A DNA stretch of 41,863 bases from DATJYV01 sp035499415. GTDB lineage: Bacteria; Bacteroidota; Ignavibacteria; UBA10030. The DNA is taken from contig DATJYV010000130.1 in NCBI GenBank assembly GCA_035499415.1, positions 1 to 41,863 of the forward strand, written 5' to 3'. The notes beneath the pieces were generated by a model. The model did no database searches. It saw only the letters and a program-made list of their open reading frames with translations, and was not told the origin of the DNA. Below are positions 7,607 through 16,058 of this stretch, in pieces. Each line of letters opens with the position of its first letter. The first letter of the stretch is position 1. The position numbers and the translations under genes were made by a program.

Positions 7607-8145
7607 CGGAGCATGAGATTCGCGGCGAAGCATCACGGGTGTGGAAGGGGGCGTTTTCCTGCGGCATCGGAATTTCCCTGGCGGTTCTTGCATTAACCTC
7701 CTGTTCACGGCCGGCACAGGAAGCAACGAAGCAGGATGAACCGGCGCAGAAAGGGAAGTATGCTGCCGTCCCGTCTGAGGCGCTCGACCCGGCGAAGATG
7801 ATTCCCGTCGGCGCATGCAAAGTGGTGGTGACCGTCGTGTCAATCGACTCATCACGTGCGTCGACGCAGACGGGTGACCCGTGCGCGAAGGCGCCCTGCA
7901 CGGCAGTCGTCAGGATCGATTCCGTTCTGGGATGCGGGTCGTCCGCGGACCGGTCCTTAGTTCCGGGTCTCACGCTGCGTGCCCGGTTCACGTACACGCT
8001 GGCGTCGTCCATGGATTTGTTTCCATCGCTCACGCCGGCGCTTCCCGGATTGAGCGTCGGTTCCCGGTTTGCTGCGAGGGTTCAAACGAGTTCCGAGCCC
8101 GCAGGGTTGATTGTCGGAGAATATGAATTGCGAGCATCACACTAA
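7603..8145 (+). CDS. Hypothetical lipoprotein
   Basis: The product is 180 residues if GTG 7603, which overlaps the preceding stop, is used; GTG 7639 is an alternative that gives a tighter signal peptide. The signal runs through ISLAVLALTSC with Cys34 as the predicted lipidation site. The mature part has a cysteine-containing stretch (GACK, CAKAPC, LGCG) followed by beta-rich sequence. I do not recognise the family. It stands immediately before a large secreted beta-propeller and is probably cotranscribed with it. Confidence 0.65.
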   Translation: MTEHEIRGEASRVWKGAFSCGIGISLAVLALTSCSRPAQEATKQDEPAQKGKYAAVPSEALDPAKMIPVGACKVVVTVVSIDSSRASTQTGDPCAKAPCTAVVRIDSVLGCGSSADRSLVPGLTLRARFTYTLASSMDLFPSLTPALPGLSVGSRFAARVQTSSEPAGLIVGEYELRASH

Positions 8146-8168
8146 GCATGACAAACAGGTGGAGGAAT

Positions 8169-11006
8169 ATGAAACAGAGCCGACTGCTCTTGCCGCTCCT
8201 GGCAACGGGAGCTTTTGTCGCGGGGTTACTTTTCATCCGGAGCGATGCGATCCGCCATGGCGCTCCAAAATATGCGAGCCCCGCTTCCGTCGACGCCGAC
8301 AATGACGAGGGAATAGCGGAGGCGATCGGCGCGAATGAAAATCCAAACGGAAGGGAACACTACGATTGGATGCGGCTCCATGACCCCTCGACGGGCTTGA
8401 TTCCGACCGGCATCCGCTCCAAGGAGATCGAATTTGCCGCCACGCTCCCGAAGCACATGAGTTCAGGCCTTGCAAAGGGGGCGGGATACCAGGGAGCTTC
8501 GTGGGTTGCGCGAGGGCCGTACAATGTGGGGGGCCGAACCCGTGCGTTTGCAGTCGACGCGACCAACAACAGCCGGATTCTTGCTGGAGGCGTCTCGGGG
8601 GGAATGTGGGTCTCGACCGACGGCGGGAACAGCTGGACTCGAACCACCCCGCTGAGTGACATCGTGCAGAGCGTCACCACGATCGCACAGGATAAGAGGT
8701 CCGGCAAGACGTCGACGTGGTACTACGGCACGGGAGAATTGCTCGGAAACTCCGCAGCGGCAAGCGGGGCCTCGTACCGGGGCGATGGACTCTTCAAGTC
8801 AACGGACGGAGGCTCTTCGTGGACCCGTCTCTCATCGACGTCGACCAATGCGCCGCAAAACTTTGATGTCCCCTGGGACTACATCTTCGAAGTCGCCACA
8901 GACCCATCGAACATGTCGCAGGATGTCGTTTACGCAGCGACCACGGGAGCTGTCATGAAATCGACGGACGGCGGATCGACCTGGAGCAAGTCTCTGGGCT
9001 CGAGCACGACCGCCAGCGGCCCGCGCTATTCCGACGTCGCCGTGACGTCCACCGGCGTCGTCTACGCGGCGCTGAGCTGGACCGACGTGAACATCACGGG
9101 CACGACCGCCACGAACGCCGGCATATCGCGTTCTCCGGACGGCGTGAATTGGACGAACATTACGCCGGCGGGTTTTCCGACTCAGTACAGCAGGATCGTC
9201 ATCGGGCTCGCCCCTTCCGACCCGACGATCGTCTATTTTCTCGTCTACGGGACGAACGGGACAAACGGAACGAATCAAATCAATTCCCATCAGTTTTGGA
9301 AGTACACCTATGGGTCGGGAGACGGCAGCGGGTCCGGAGGGACGTGGGTCAATCGGGGGCAGAACCTGCCGAATGAAACGGGAGTCAGCGGAAACGCCGT
9401 GTTTGATACCCAGGGTGGATACGACATGCTCGTGCGCGTCAAGCCCGACGATCCGAACTTTGTCGTCGTCGGAAGCACCAATCTCTATAGGTCGACGGAC
9501 GGGTTCGCGTCAACCTCCAACTGGAAACGAATCGGCGGTTATGCGGGACCGAGCAGCTACGCGACGTACACGAATCACCATCCGGACCAGCACTCCGGCT
9601 TTTTCAATCCTGCAAGTTCCACGGGATTTTTCTCCGGTCACGACGGAGGTCTGACGTTGACCTCGGACGTCACCGCTTCAACGGTATCCTGGTCGTCGCT
9701 GAACAACGGCTATCTCACCGGCCAGTTTTACACCATCGCGCTCGACCATGGAACAAGCGGCGACCCGAGCATTGTCGGAGGACTCCAGGACAATGGCACG
9801 TACCTGGGGACGTCGCTCTCTCTTTATGCAACCTGGGAACAGATGCTCACGGGAGACGGAGGATACGCAGCGTTCTCGAACGGCGGCACGTATGTCTACG
9901 TTTCAGCGCAAGGGGGGCAGACATATGAATTAACGAGCACGAGTTACGTTCGCATCGACCCCACCGGGGGAAGTTATGGGAGCCAGTTCATCGTGCCGTA
10001 TATCCTCGACCCCAACAACAGCAATATCATGTATCTTGACGGAGACAAGATCATCTGGCGAAATAATAATCTCTCCGGCATTACGGTCAACGCATCCCAG
10101 AATACCACAACGACCAATTGGGACACGCTGGGTACCGTGCGAGGCACAGGTTCCGTCTCCACACTCGCGGTATCGACCAGTCCCGCCAACGTTCTTTATT
10201 ACGGTACGACAACCGGCGCGGTTTACAAGATGACGGGGGCCAATACCGGCTCGCCGACGCCGGCGAACGTTACATCGGGAAGTTTTCCCGTGAACGCGTA
10301 TGTGAGTTGCATCGCCATCGACCCATCCGATGCGAACAAAGCCATCACGGTCTTCTCCAACTACAGCGTCGTCAGTCTCTTCTACACGACGAACGGCGGA
10401 ACATCCTGGGGGAATATCAGCGGGAATCTCGAGCAGAATTCCGACGGTTCGGGGAACGGCCCATCCTGCCGATGGGCGCTCATCCACCGGTCCGGGTCGG
10501 TGCCCGTGTACTACGTCGGCACGAGCACGGGGCTCTACTCCACGACGGCGCTCAACGGCACGTCGACCGTGTGGGCACAGGAAGGGGCCGGCACGGTCGG
10601 GAATGAGGTCGTCGACATGATCGATGACCGCGCGTCGGACGGTACGGTCGTCGTCGCGACGCACGGCAACGGCGTATTCAGCGCGACGGTCGTGACTGCG
10701 GTCGCGGTCCAGCAAGCGAATCTCCCGCTGGAATTTCAGCTGAAGCCGAACTATCCAAACCCATTCAATCCCAGCACGACGCTGGAGTACACTCTCCGGG
10801 ACGCGGGGCACGTGCGGTTGAGCGTGTATGACGAGGAGGGAAAACAAGTTGCGGTGCTGGTCGACCGCGAAGAGTCTGCGGGGGACTTCCACGCCGTGTG
10901 GGACGGAAAATTATCCGGCGGCGCGGCGGCATCGTCGGGAGTTTATTATGCGAGACTTGTACAGTCGGGAAACGTGTCGACCCGGAAGATGGTACTTCTA
11001 AAATGA
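8169..11006 (+). CDS. Large secreted beta-propeller (Asp-box / sortilin-like) with T9SS C-terminal domain
   Basis: The product is about 945 residues. I prefer ATG 8169 because GGAGGA lies directly before it and MKQSRLLLPLLATGAF makes a good signal peptide; ATG 8148 is the alternative. Repeated Asp-box motifs (STDGGNSW, STDGGSSW, STDGGSTW, SPDGVNW, TTNGGTSW) indicate sialidase/VPS10-type propeller blades. The last 80 residues contain NYPNPFNPSTTLEY, LSVYDEEGKQVAVLV and SGVYYARL and end in KMVLLK, the type A sorting domain of type IX secretion. Inferred site is the cell surface or outside. No catalytic sialidase arginines can be assigned. Its stop overlaps the next ATG. Confidence 0.88.
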   Translation: MKQSRLLLPLLATGAFVAGLLFIRSDAIRHGAPKYASPASVDADNDEGIAEAIGANENPNGREHYDWMRLHDPSTGLIPTGIRSKEIEFAATLPKHMSSGLAKGAGYQGASWVARGPYNVGGRTRAFAVDATNNSRILAGGVSGGMWVSTDGGNSWTRTTPLSDIVQSVTTIAQDKRSGKTSTWYYGTGELLGNSAAASGASYRGDGLFKSTDGGSSWTRLSSTSTNAPQNFDVPWDYIFEVATDPSNMSQDVVYAATTGAVMKSTDGGSTWSKSLGSSTTASGPRYSDVAVTSTGVVYAALSWTDVNITGTTATNAGISRSPDGVNWTNITPAGFPTQYSRIVIGLAPSDPTIVYFLVYGTNGTNGTNQINSHQFWKYTYGSGDGSGSGGTWVNRGQNLPNETGVSGNAVFDTQGGYDMLVRVKPDDPNFVVVGSTNLYRSTDGFASTSNWKRIGGYAGPSSYATYTNHHPDQHSGFFNPASSTGFFSGHDGGLTLTSDVTASTVSWSSLNNGYLTGQFYTIALDHGTSGDPSIVGGLQDNGTYLGTSLSLYATWEQMLTGDGGYAAFSNGGTYVYVSAQGGQTYELTSTSYVRIDPTGGSYGSQFIVPYILDPNNSNIMYLDGDKIIWRNNNLSGITVNASQNTTTTNWDTLGTVRGTGSVSTLAVSTSPANVLYYGTTTGAVYKMTGANTGSPTPANVTSGSFPVNAYVSCIAIDPSDANKAITVFSNYSVVSLFYTTNGGTSWGNISGNLEQNSDGSGNGPSCRWALIHRSGSVPVYYVGTSTGLYSTTALNGTSTVWAQEGAGTVGNEVVDMIDDRASDGTVVVATHGNGVFSATVVTAVAVQQANLPLEFQLKPNYPNPFNPSTTLEYTLRDAGHVRLSVYDEEGKQVAVLVDREESAGDFHAVWDGKLSGGAAASSGVYYARLVQSGNVSTRKMVLLK

Positions 11007-11368
11007 ATGTCTTGAGGGGATTCGGTTTTTCGCAAGTCCTCCTCCTGGTCATCATTGTCTCCTGCGGTCCCGACGCTCTCACGCGGGAGGAGAAGGAAAA
11101 ACTCGACTCTCCGCTCCAGCGTCTTCTTGCGTCCGGCGGCCGCGACGTGATGGGGCTTGACGTCAGCACGCGGGAAGGGGGCGAGACCGAATATGGAGTG
11201 ATCATCCGCTCGGCTCGTCCCGAAGATCTTCGGTCTGCCGGCATCCGTGTCCAGAGTATTGTGGGTGAGCTCGTCACGGCACGGTTGACGCGCGATGAGA
11301 TTCCCACCGTGGTGCGTCTCCGGTCCGTTCTCTCGGTCGGAGCGGGCAATCGAAACCGAACTCAATAG
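11003..11368 (+). CDS. Lipoprotein resembling the prodomain of the neighbouring subtilisin
   Basis: The product is 121 residues from ATG 11003, overlapping the previous stop (ATGA). The signal ends VIIVSC with Cys21 as lipid site. Residues 62-115 align without gaps to residues 72-125 of the subtilisin encoded next, with 15 of 54 identical, including the shared AG-x-x-V-x-S-x-x-G-x-x-VT-x-x-x-T and a final AG. This region of the protease is where an inhibitor-I9-like prodomain is expected. I infer a membrane-anchored inhibitor or folding helper for that protease. The homology is visible here; the function is not shown. Confidence 0.72.
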   Translation: MNVLRGFGFSQVLLLVIIVSCGPDALTREEKEKLDSPLQRLLASGGRDVMGLDVSTREGGETEYGVIIRSARPEDLRSAGIRVQSIVGELVTARLTRDEIPTVVRLRSVLSVGAGNRNRTQ

Positions 11369-11377
11369 CATCGCCCG

Positions 11378-14143
11378 ATGATCGTCATGCATCGAGTGCC
11401 GGTCAACAGGTTCTGTCTTCTGCTGGTAATCGCCGTATCATTTCCTGCCTCTGCAAGACAGCTCTCCCCGCAGATTCAGGGCAAGCTTCATCCCTTCTTC
11501 CAATCGATCCTCCGGAATTCTCAGACCGCTTCTCTGCCGCGAACCGGCACGCTTCTCCGCAAATCTTCGAAAATGATTCGTCAACCGTCGCAGACCTACG
11601 ACGCCATCGTTTACACAAATGACCGGTCCGCCGTGACGCAGGCCGGCCTGCACGTCGAGTCATCGTATGGCCCGTTCGTCACTGTCCAGGCGACCATTGC
11701 GGACATCGTGCTGCTTGCAAATATTCCGGCGGTGCGCTACGTGGACGCGGGATCTGTGAACTATCCCGCGTCGGACGTCAGCGTGCCTGAAATCGGAGCG
11801 GCCCTGCTCCAGGGCGGCTTCATCAACAACACGCCGTACAAAGGAAGCGGCGTCATCATCCTCATCTATGACACGGGCGTCGACTGGCAGCATCTCGATT
11901 TTCGAAGCACGAGCGACACGACGAAAAGCAGAATCCTTGCGATCTGGGATCAGACCCTCACTCCCCAGAACGGCGAGACATCTCCGTCTGGATTTTCGTA
12001 TGGTGTGGAATACACGCAGGCGCAGGTCAACAACGAATTGGACGGCTCGCCCGCGAACGTGGTCCGGGAACGCGATTACGACGGACACGGGACACATGTT
12101 GCCGGCACGGCCGCCGGAAACGGAGGAGCCATCGGGAAATATACCGGGGTCGCCCCCGCCGCCGACATCATCGTTGTCAAAGGGGGGGACGAATCGTTCA
12201 GCGAAACGAGGATGATCGACGGTTTGACGTATGCCGAGGCGAAGGCGACGCAATACGGGGAACCCGTGGTGGTCAACTGGAGCATCGGCGGGCAGGAAGG
12301 TGCGCATGACGGCACGAGTCCGTATGAGGTGGCCGTCGATGAGTTTGTCTCGAATCCCGGCCGGGTAGTCTGTGTTGCGGCGGGAAACAGCGGGGAGGAT
12401 GAGATTCATTTCTCGGGATCCATCGCTTCCGGATCTTCGGCAACAGTCACGATCATCGTTCCATCGTACACGCCCGCTCCCGGCACGGAGAACGACGACT
12501 TTGACATCGACATCTGGTTTCCTTCGGGTTTGGCGATTAACGCTTCGGTGACGTCGCCGGATAACGTGGTCTTCTCCGGTCCCGGCGTCGCGGCGAATCA
12601 GTCCGACGGAACGATCGAACTTGATAATCAGGTGAGCCCGTACAATTCTCACGAGGAAGTCGAGCTGTACGTCCACGACCAAACATCCTCCGTTCCAAAA
12701 TCAGGCACCTGGACTCTCACGCTCGCCAGCCCGTCGGCGGCCACGACGTTCGACGGCTGGATCGCCGACGAATCGGTCGGGGGATACGGTATTTCTGTAC
12801 CCGGGGCGAACAACAGCGAGAGTGTGTCGATGCCGGCGACAGCGCAAGGTGCGATCAGCGCCGCCTCGTATGTAACGAAATGGGGATGGCCGACGTATAA
12901 CGGCCTCGCCTATACCTACGGGTCGACCGACCGTACGGGCAACATCTCGACATTCAGCAGCATTGGTCCGACTGCCGACGGCCGACAGAAGCCGGATATC
13001 GCCGCGCCGGGACAAGGGGTCGTTGCAGCTCTTTCGAGTACCGCGGACACGACCGACTCGTACTCCATCATCGTACCCGGACGCAAGCACTGGCTCCTTC
13101 AAGGAACGAGCATGGCGACGCCGCACGTCGCCGGTACTGCGGCCCTGCTTCTCTCTGTCCGTCCGACGCTCAAGGCATCGGATATCAAGGCGCTGATGAC
13201 CGGATCCGCCGTTATCGATCCCTACACGGGAGCCCAGCCCAACTACACGTGGGGGTACGGAAAATTGGATGCGCTGAATGCGATGGTCCGGAATTTGAAC
13301 CCGGCCGCATCCGCTTCGAGAGCAGTCCTCGCTTATGACGGCCCGACCGCCAATCAAATCGTCAATTTGACGGGGGCGACGAAGTACGCCGTCCGAATCA
13401 CGCCGGCGATCAGCGGCCGCCTGACGGGGCTACAGGTCAACCTGACGACCCCCGCGAATAACCCGATCGCCGGATCCGGTTCGGTCGTGTGCGAGGTCTA
13501 TGCGAACAGTTCAGGCCTTCCGGGAACGAAAATCGGTTCAAGCGTCTTATTTCCGCTTTCGCAATTGAGCGCTGCGACGAATAACAACATTGACATGACG
13601 GCCGCCGGCGCGGACCTTGCGGCCTCGACCGACTACCACGTGGTTCTTTCCATGGCCAATCCCTCGGATAAGATTGTTATTCGGACCGACGACGGATCGG
13701 CCGGAACAAACCGGTCGTCTGTGTACAACGGCTCCCAATGGCTCGCGTTCAGCAACGCGTCGTCGGGATTTACCGGAGCCGCGGCCACGGCGAATCTTCG
13801 CGTGAGAGCCGTCGTCACATCGCTCAACGGATCGGCCTCCGCAGGACAGCTCCCGCTCGCACCGCTTGCATTCCGCCTCGACCGGAACTTTCCCAATCCG
13901 TTCAATCCTTCGACGTCGATCGGTTACGCGATTCCGAAGCAGGCGCATGTCCGGCTTCGTATCTTCGACCTCCTCGGTCGCGCCGTCGCAACGCTGGTGG
14001 ACCGGGAGCAACCCGCGGGGACATATCGTGTGCAGTGGGACGGGAGCGACGCAGTCGGGCGTCCGGTTCCCTCCGGGGTTTATTTCTCTCGTCTTGAAAG
14101 CGACGGCAGTTCGCAAAGCGAAAAGATGCTTCTGCTGAGGTAG
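11378..14143 (+). CDS. Secreted subtilisin-like serine protease (S8) with T9SS C-terminal domain
   Basis: The product is 921 residues. After a signal peptide (to about ASA at residue 26) comes an I9-like prodomain to about residue 130. The protease domain follows, with the triad Asp165 (YDTGVD), His237 (DGHGTHVAG) and Ser578 (GTSMATPH), and the oxyanion Asn337 (AAGNSG). A beta-rich insert of about 150 residues lies between Asn337 and Ser578. The last 85 residues carry NFPNPFNPSTSIGY, LRIFDLLGRAVATLV and SGVYFSRL, a type A type IX sorting domain. It should be secreted across the outer membrane and digest extracellular protein. Confidence 0.93.
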   Translation: MIVMHRVPVNRFCLLLVIAVSFPASARQLSPQIQGKLHPFFQSILRNSQTASLPRTGTLLRKSSKMIRQPSQTYDAIVYTNDRSAVTQAGLHVESSYGPFVTVQATIADIVLLANIPAVRYVDAGSVNYPASDVSVPEIGAALLQGGFINNTPYKGSGVIILIYDTGVDWQHLDFRSTSDTTKSRILAIWDQTLTPQNGETSPSGFSYGVEYTQAQVNNELDGSPANVVRERDYDGHGTHVAGTAAGNGGAIGKYTGVAPAADIIVVKGGDESFSETRMIDGLTYAEAKATQYGEPVVVNWSIGGQEGAHDGTSPYEVAVDEFVSNPGRVVCVAAGNSGEDEIHFSGSIASGSSATVTIIVPSYTPAPGTENDDFDIDIWFPSGLAINASVTSPDNVVFSGPGVAANQSDGTIELDNQVSPYNSHEEVELYVHDQTSSVPKSGTWTLTLASPSAATTFDGWIADESVGGYGISVPGANNSESVSMPATAQGAISAASYVTKWGWPTYNGLAYTYGSTDRTGNISTFSSIGPTADGRQKPDIAAPGQGVVAALSSTADTTDSYSIIVPGRKHWLLQGTSMATPHVAGTAALLLSVRPTLKASDIKALMTGSAVIDPYTGAQPNYTWGYGKLDALNAMVRNLNPAASASRAVLAYDGPTANQIVNLTGATKYAVRITPAISGRLTGLQVNLTTPANNPIAGSGSVVCEVYANSSGLPGTKIGSSVLFPLSQLSAATNNNIDMTAAGADLAASTDYHVVLSMANPSDKIVIRTDDGSAGTNRSSVYNGSQWLAFSNASSGFTGAAATANLRVRAVVTSLNGSASAGQLPLAPLAFRLDRNFPNPFNPSTSIGYAIPKQAHVRLRIFDLLGRAVATLVDREQPAGTYRVQWDGSDAVGRPVPSGVYFSRLESDGSSQSEKMLLLR

Positions 14144-14182
14144 CGCCCTCGGCGAATGCACGGCGGGCTGGTATAAAACAAA

Positions 14183-14212
14183 AGAGCCCTTCCGCGTGAG
14201 CGGGAGGGCTCT
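14183..14212. terminator. Bidirectional-looking terminator hairpin between the protease and rpsU
   Basis: A 13-bp stem (AGAGCCCTTCCGC with GCGGGAGGGCTCT, one G-U pair) closes a GTGA loop. On the minus strand it is followed by a T-rich run (TTTTGTTTT), a good intrinsic terminator for rpsU. On the plus strand the T-run is weak, but the position just after the protease stop suits it as well. Confidence 0.85.
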
Positions 14213-14236
14213 TCACTTACTCGGGCAAGGATGTAT

Positions 14237-14431
14237 CTACATTTCTTCCATCGCTGCGCGCTGGGCTCTGCGTATCGCTTTTGCCAACTTCATTCTTTTC
14301 TTCACTGAGGGCTTCGTGAAAAAAGCACGCTTCTTGACCTCTTTCAGAATGCCGGATCGTTCGTACTTCTTCTTGAACCGGCGGATCGCACGGTCGATTG
14401 GTTCGTTCTCACCGATGATAATGCCGACCAA
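14237..14431 (-). CDS. rpsU: 30S ribosomal protein bS21
   Basis: The product is 64 residues. IIIGENEPIDRAIRRFKKK and the basic KRMKLAKAIRRAQRAA tail are typical of bS21. The start is TTG at 14429-14431, which is unusual. It is preceded, 7 nt from GGAGG, by AAAGGAGGTGAT (14435-14446 on the plus strand), a full 12-nt complement of the usual 16S rRNA 3' end. In Bacteroidota, bS21 helps hide the anti-Shine-Dalgarno, and a strong Shine-Dalgarno on rpsU has been described as autoregulatory. It lies 18 nt after the zinc-ribbon gene and before a terminator. Confidence 0.96.
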   Translation of the reverse strand: MVGIIIGENEPIDRAIRRFKKKYERSGILKEVKKRAFFTKPSVKKRMKLAKAIRRAQRAAMEEM

Positions 14432-14434
14432 ACA

Positions 14435-14446
14435 ATCACCTCCTTT
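14435..14446 (-). promoter_or_regulatory. Exceptionally strong Shine-Dalgarno of rpsU
   Basis: On the minus strand this reads AAAGGAGGTGAT, complementary over all 12 nt to the common bacterial 16S 3' end. It fills most of the 18-nt gap between the zinc-ribbon gene and rpsU and serves a weak TTG start. This pairing of a very strong site with a poor start codon suggests translational control of bS21 by the ribosome itself. Confidence 0.85.
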
Positions 14447-14449
14447 GCG

Positions 14450-14887
14450 TCAGGCCTGCGGGACGGGCGCAGGTTGAAACGTTTCTTCGGACGGCTCGGC
14501 TTTGACATTTTCCAGCAACTTTTTTTCGCCGCCTTTTTCAAAAGAAACAATGATGGAATGTCTGCCGCTCGAAGTCTTGTCTTTCCGGATCACACGACCC
14601 ATGTCGTCGAGGTCCGCGTGGTAGATGGCCTGCCCGACGGCAAACTCTCTCTCCTTCGCGTATTCCACGCACGTATTCCGGTCGATCTTCGCCGCGGCGT
14701 TCTTCTTGTCCTGCAGCGCCGCCGAAGTGTCGATCAACGCGCTATGCTTGCAGCGCGTGCAGCGGTACCACAGTTTCTGTGAGCTTGGATCCTGACCCTC
14801 CGCCTGCTGCATGCCGCCGACGAGCTCCATCTTCGTCTGCTTGTGGCAGTACGCACATTCGTGCATCATGTATTTTGACTTTGCCAT
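14450..14887 (-). CDS. Zinc-ribbon protein with C-terminal SH3/Tudor-like domain
   Basis: The product is 145 residues from the ATG at 14885-14887, chosen because GGAAGGAG precedes it; the frame is open further upstream but without related sequence. Two CxxC pairs (ECAYC near residues 10-14 and CTRC near 44-47) make a rubredoxin-like zinc ribbon. The C-terminal half, FAVGQAIYHADLDDMGRVI followed by HSIIVSFEKGGEKKLLEN, looks like the small beta-barrel (SH3/Tudor/KOW-like) used to bind RNA polymerase or nucleic acid. I do not know a named family. Cotranscription with rpsU hints at a translation or transcription role. Confidence 0.75.
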   Translation of the reverse strand: MAKSKYMMHECAYCHKQTKMELVGGMQQAEGQDPSSQKLWYRCTRCKHSALIDTSAALQDKKNAAAKIDRNTCVEYAKEREFAVGQAIYHADLDDMGRVIRKDKTSSGRHSIIVSFEKGGEKKLLENVKAEPSEETFQPAPVPQA

Positions 14888-15084
14888 GGCACTCCTTCCC
14901 ACTTTTCCGATAATGAACTTGCGACCTCTTGCGTGAATATGAGGACACGGGGAAAAAACTGCTGCCCCAAGCGGGTCACTGAGGAACAGGGTTGTAACAA
15001 AGTACTCAAAAGAATCGCGCGAGTCAACACGCCTCGACGAGCACATGATCGTCGCAGCGGCGTCGGACTTCCGTTCAATACTCT

Positions 15085-15113
15085 TTGACTTTCGGGGCTC
15101 TTTTGGTTATATT
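15085..15113 (+). promoter_or_regulatory. Strong candidate promoter for the M23-bactofilin-ATP synthase run
   Basis: TTGACT (15085-15090), a 17-bp spacer and TATATT (15108-15113) closely match a sigma-70-type promoter. The sequence also fits the Bacteroidota TTTG / TA-N2-TTT pattern. It lies about 50 bp before the M23 peptidase start, in the gap between divergent genes. Confidence 0.65.
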
Positions 15114-15164
15114 TTCTGTCCAATTTTTCAGAAAATCGAACCATTTCTACCGAACGAATGATCC

Positions 15165-16055
15165 GTGCCATCCGAGGCGCAACACCATACTTCCAAGAAA
15201 CGGTCGTATACCATCGTCCTCGTCCCGGATGAGGATGCAACGAACGCACGGAACTATCGGTTCACCCCGTGGCAAGTCGCAGTTGCTTTTTTGGTCTCGA
15301 TCCTCGCCGTTCTCGGCGCCGCTTTCTCGGTAGTCATTTATACTCCCCTGGGCGCATACCTCCCCATCACCAATCCGGAACTCGAAAATAAGTATAACAA
15401 AGAGCTGGTCTCTTTGAACAGGAAGATGGTGGGGGTGATGGAAGAGCTCGTCGACCTTAGGGCGTATAACGTGAAGCTGCGTAACGCGCTCGGCGAGAAC
15501 GTTGTCGCAACGGACTCCGGCGTTGTCAATGTGCCCGACGGCGACGCCCAGCCCGTGCCGCAAAAGTCGGGAGCGACGGACGAACAATCGCAATCGAAAC
15601 GGTTTGCGGAGACACTTGCAGGAGTCCTTCTCCAGTCTGCCGCGACGACAACGCAGCCGGATATCCCGGCCCGCGTGGCGTTTCCGGCCATTCTTCCGAC
15701 GATGGGTTACATTACGCAGGGATACGAGCCCGCACAGCGCCACTTTGGAATCGACATTGCCGGAAAGACCGGAACGCCCGTGGTAGCGGCGGCCGATGGC
15801 TACGTGGTTTTTTCGGGATGGACGCAGGACGACGGAAATCTGGTGATCCTCTCCCATTCGGACGGCTTCATGACATTCTACAAACACAACAATATGGTTT
15901 TAAAGCCGGCGAACATTTTCGTCAAGCGCGGAGAGCCGATCGCAACGCTGGGGAGCTCCGGCAGGACCAGCTCGGCTCCTCATCTCCATTTCGAGATCTG
16001 GAAAGACGGCTCCCCGGTCGACCCGACGCTTTACGTTCTGGACATTAATTCCTAA
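15165..16055 (+). CDS. M23 family peptidoglycan endopeptidase, membrane-anchored
   Basis: The product is 296 residues from GTG 15165. A cytoplasmic basic N-terminus leads into one membrane helix (about residues 36-58) and a coiled coil (about 70-108). A linker follows, then the LytM domain with zinc ligands His193 and Asp197 (HFGIDI) and His273/His275 (HLHFE). All catalytic residues are present, so it should cut peptidoglycan cross-links in the periplasm. The bactofilin gene starts 3 nt after its stop. M23 peptidase-bactofilin pairs are known to set cell shape in other bacteria, so a shape role is a fair inference. Confidence 0.92.
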   Translation: MPSEAQHHTSKKRSYTIVLVPDEDATNARNYRFTPWQVAVAFLVSILAVLGAAFSVVIYTPLGAYLPITNPELENKYNKELVSLNRKMVGVMEELVDLRAYNVKLRNALGENVVATDSGVVNVPDGDAQPVPQKSGATDEQSQSKRFAETLAGVLLQSAATTTQPDIPARVAFPAILPTMGYITQGYEPAQRHFGIDIAGKTGTPVVAAADGYVVFSGWTQDDGNLVILSHSDGFMTFYKHNNMVLKPANIFVKRGEPIATLGSSGRTSSAPHLHFEIWKDGSPVDPTLYVLDINS

Positions 16056-16058
16056 CAC

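Noticed and set aside
11660..12682. Minus-strand frame of 340 codons opposite the subtilisin
   Set aside because: Antisense shadow of a gene whose catalytic triad is clear on the plus strand.
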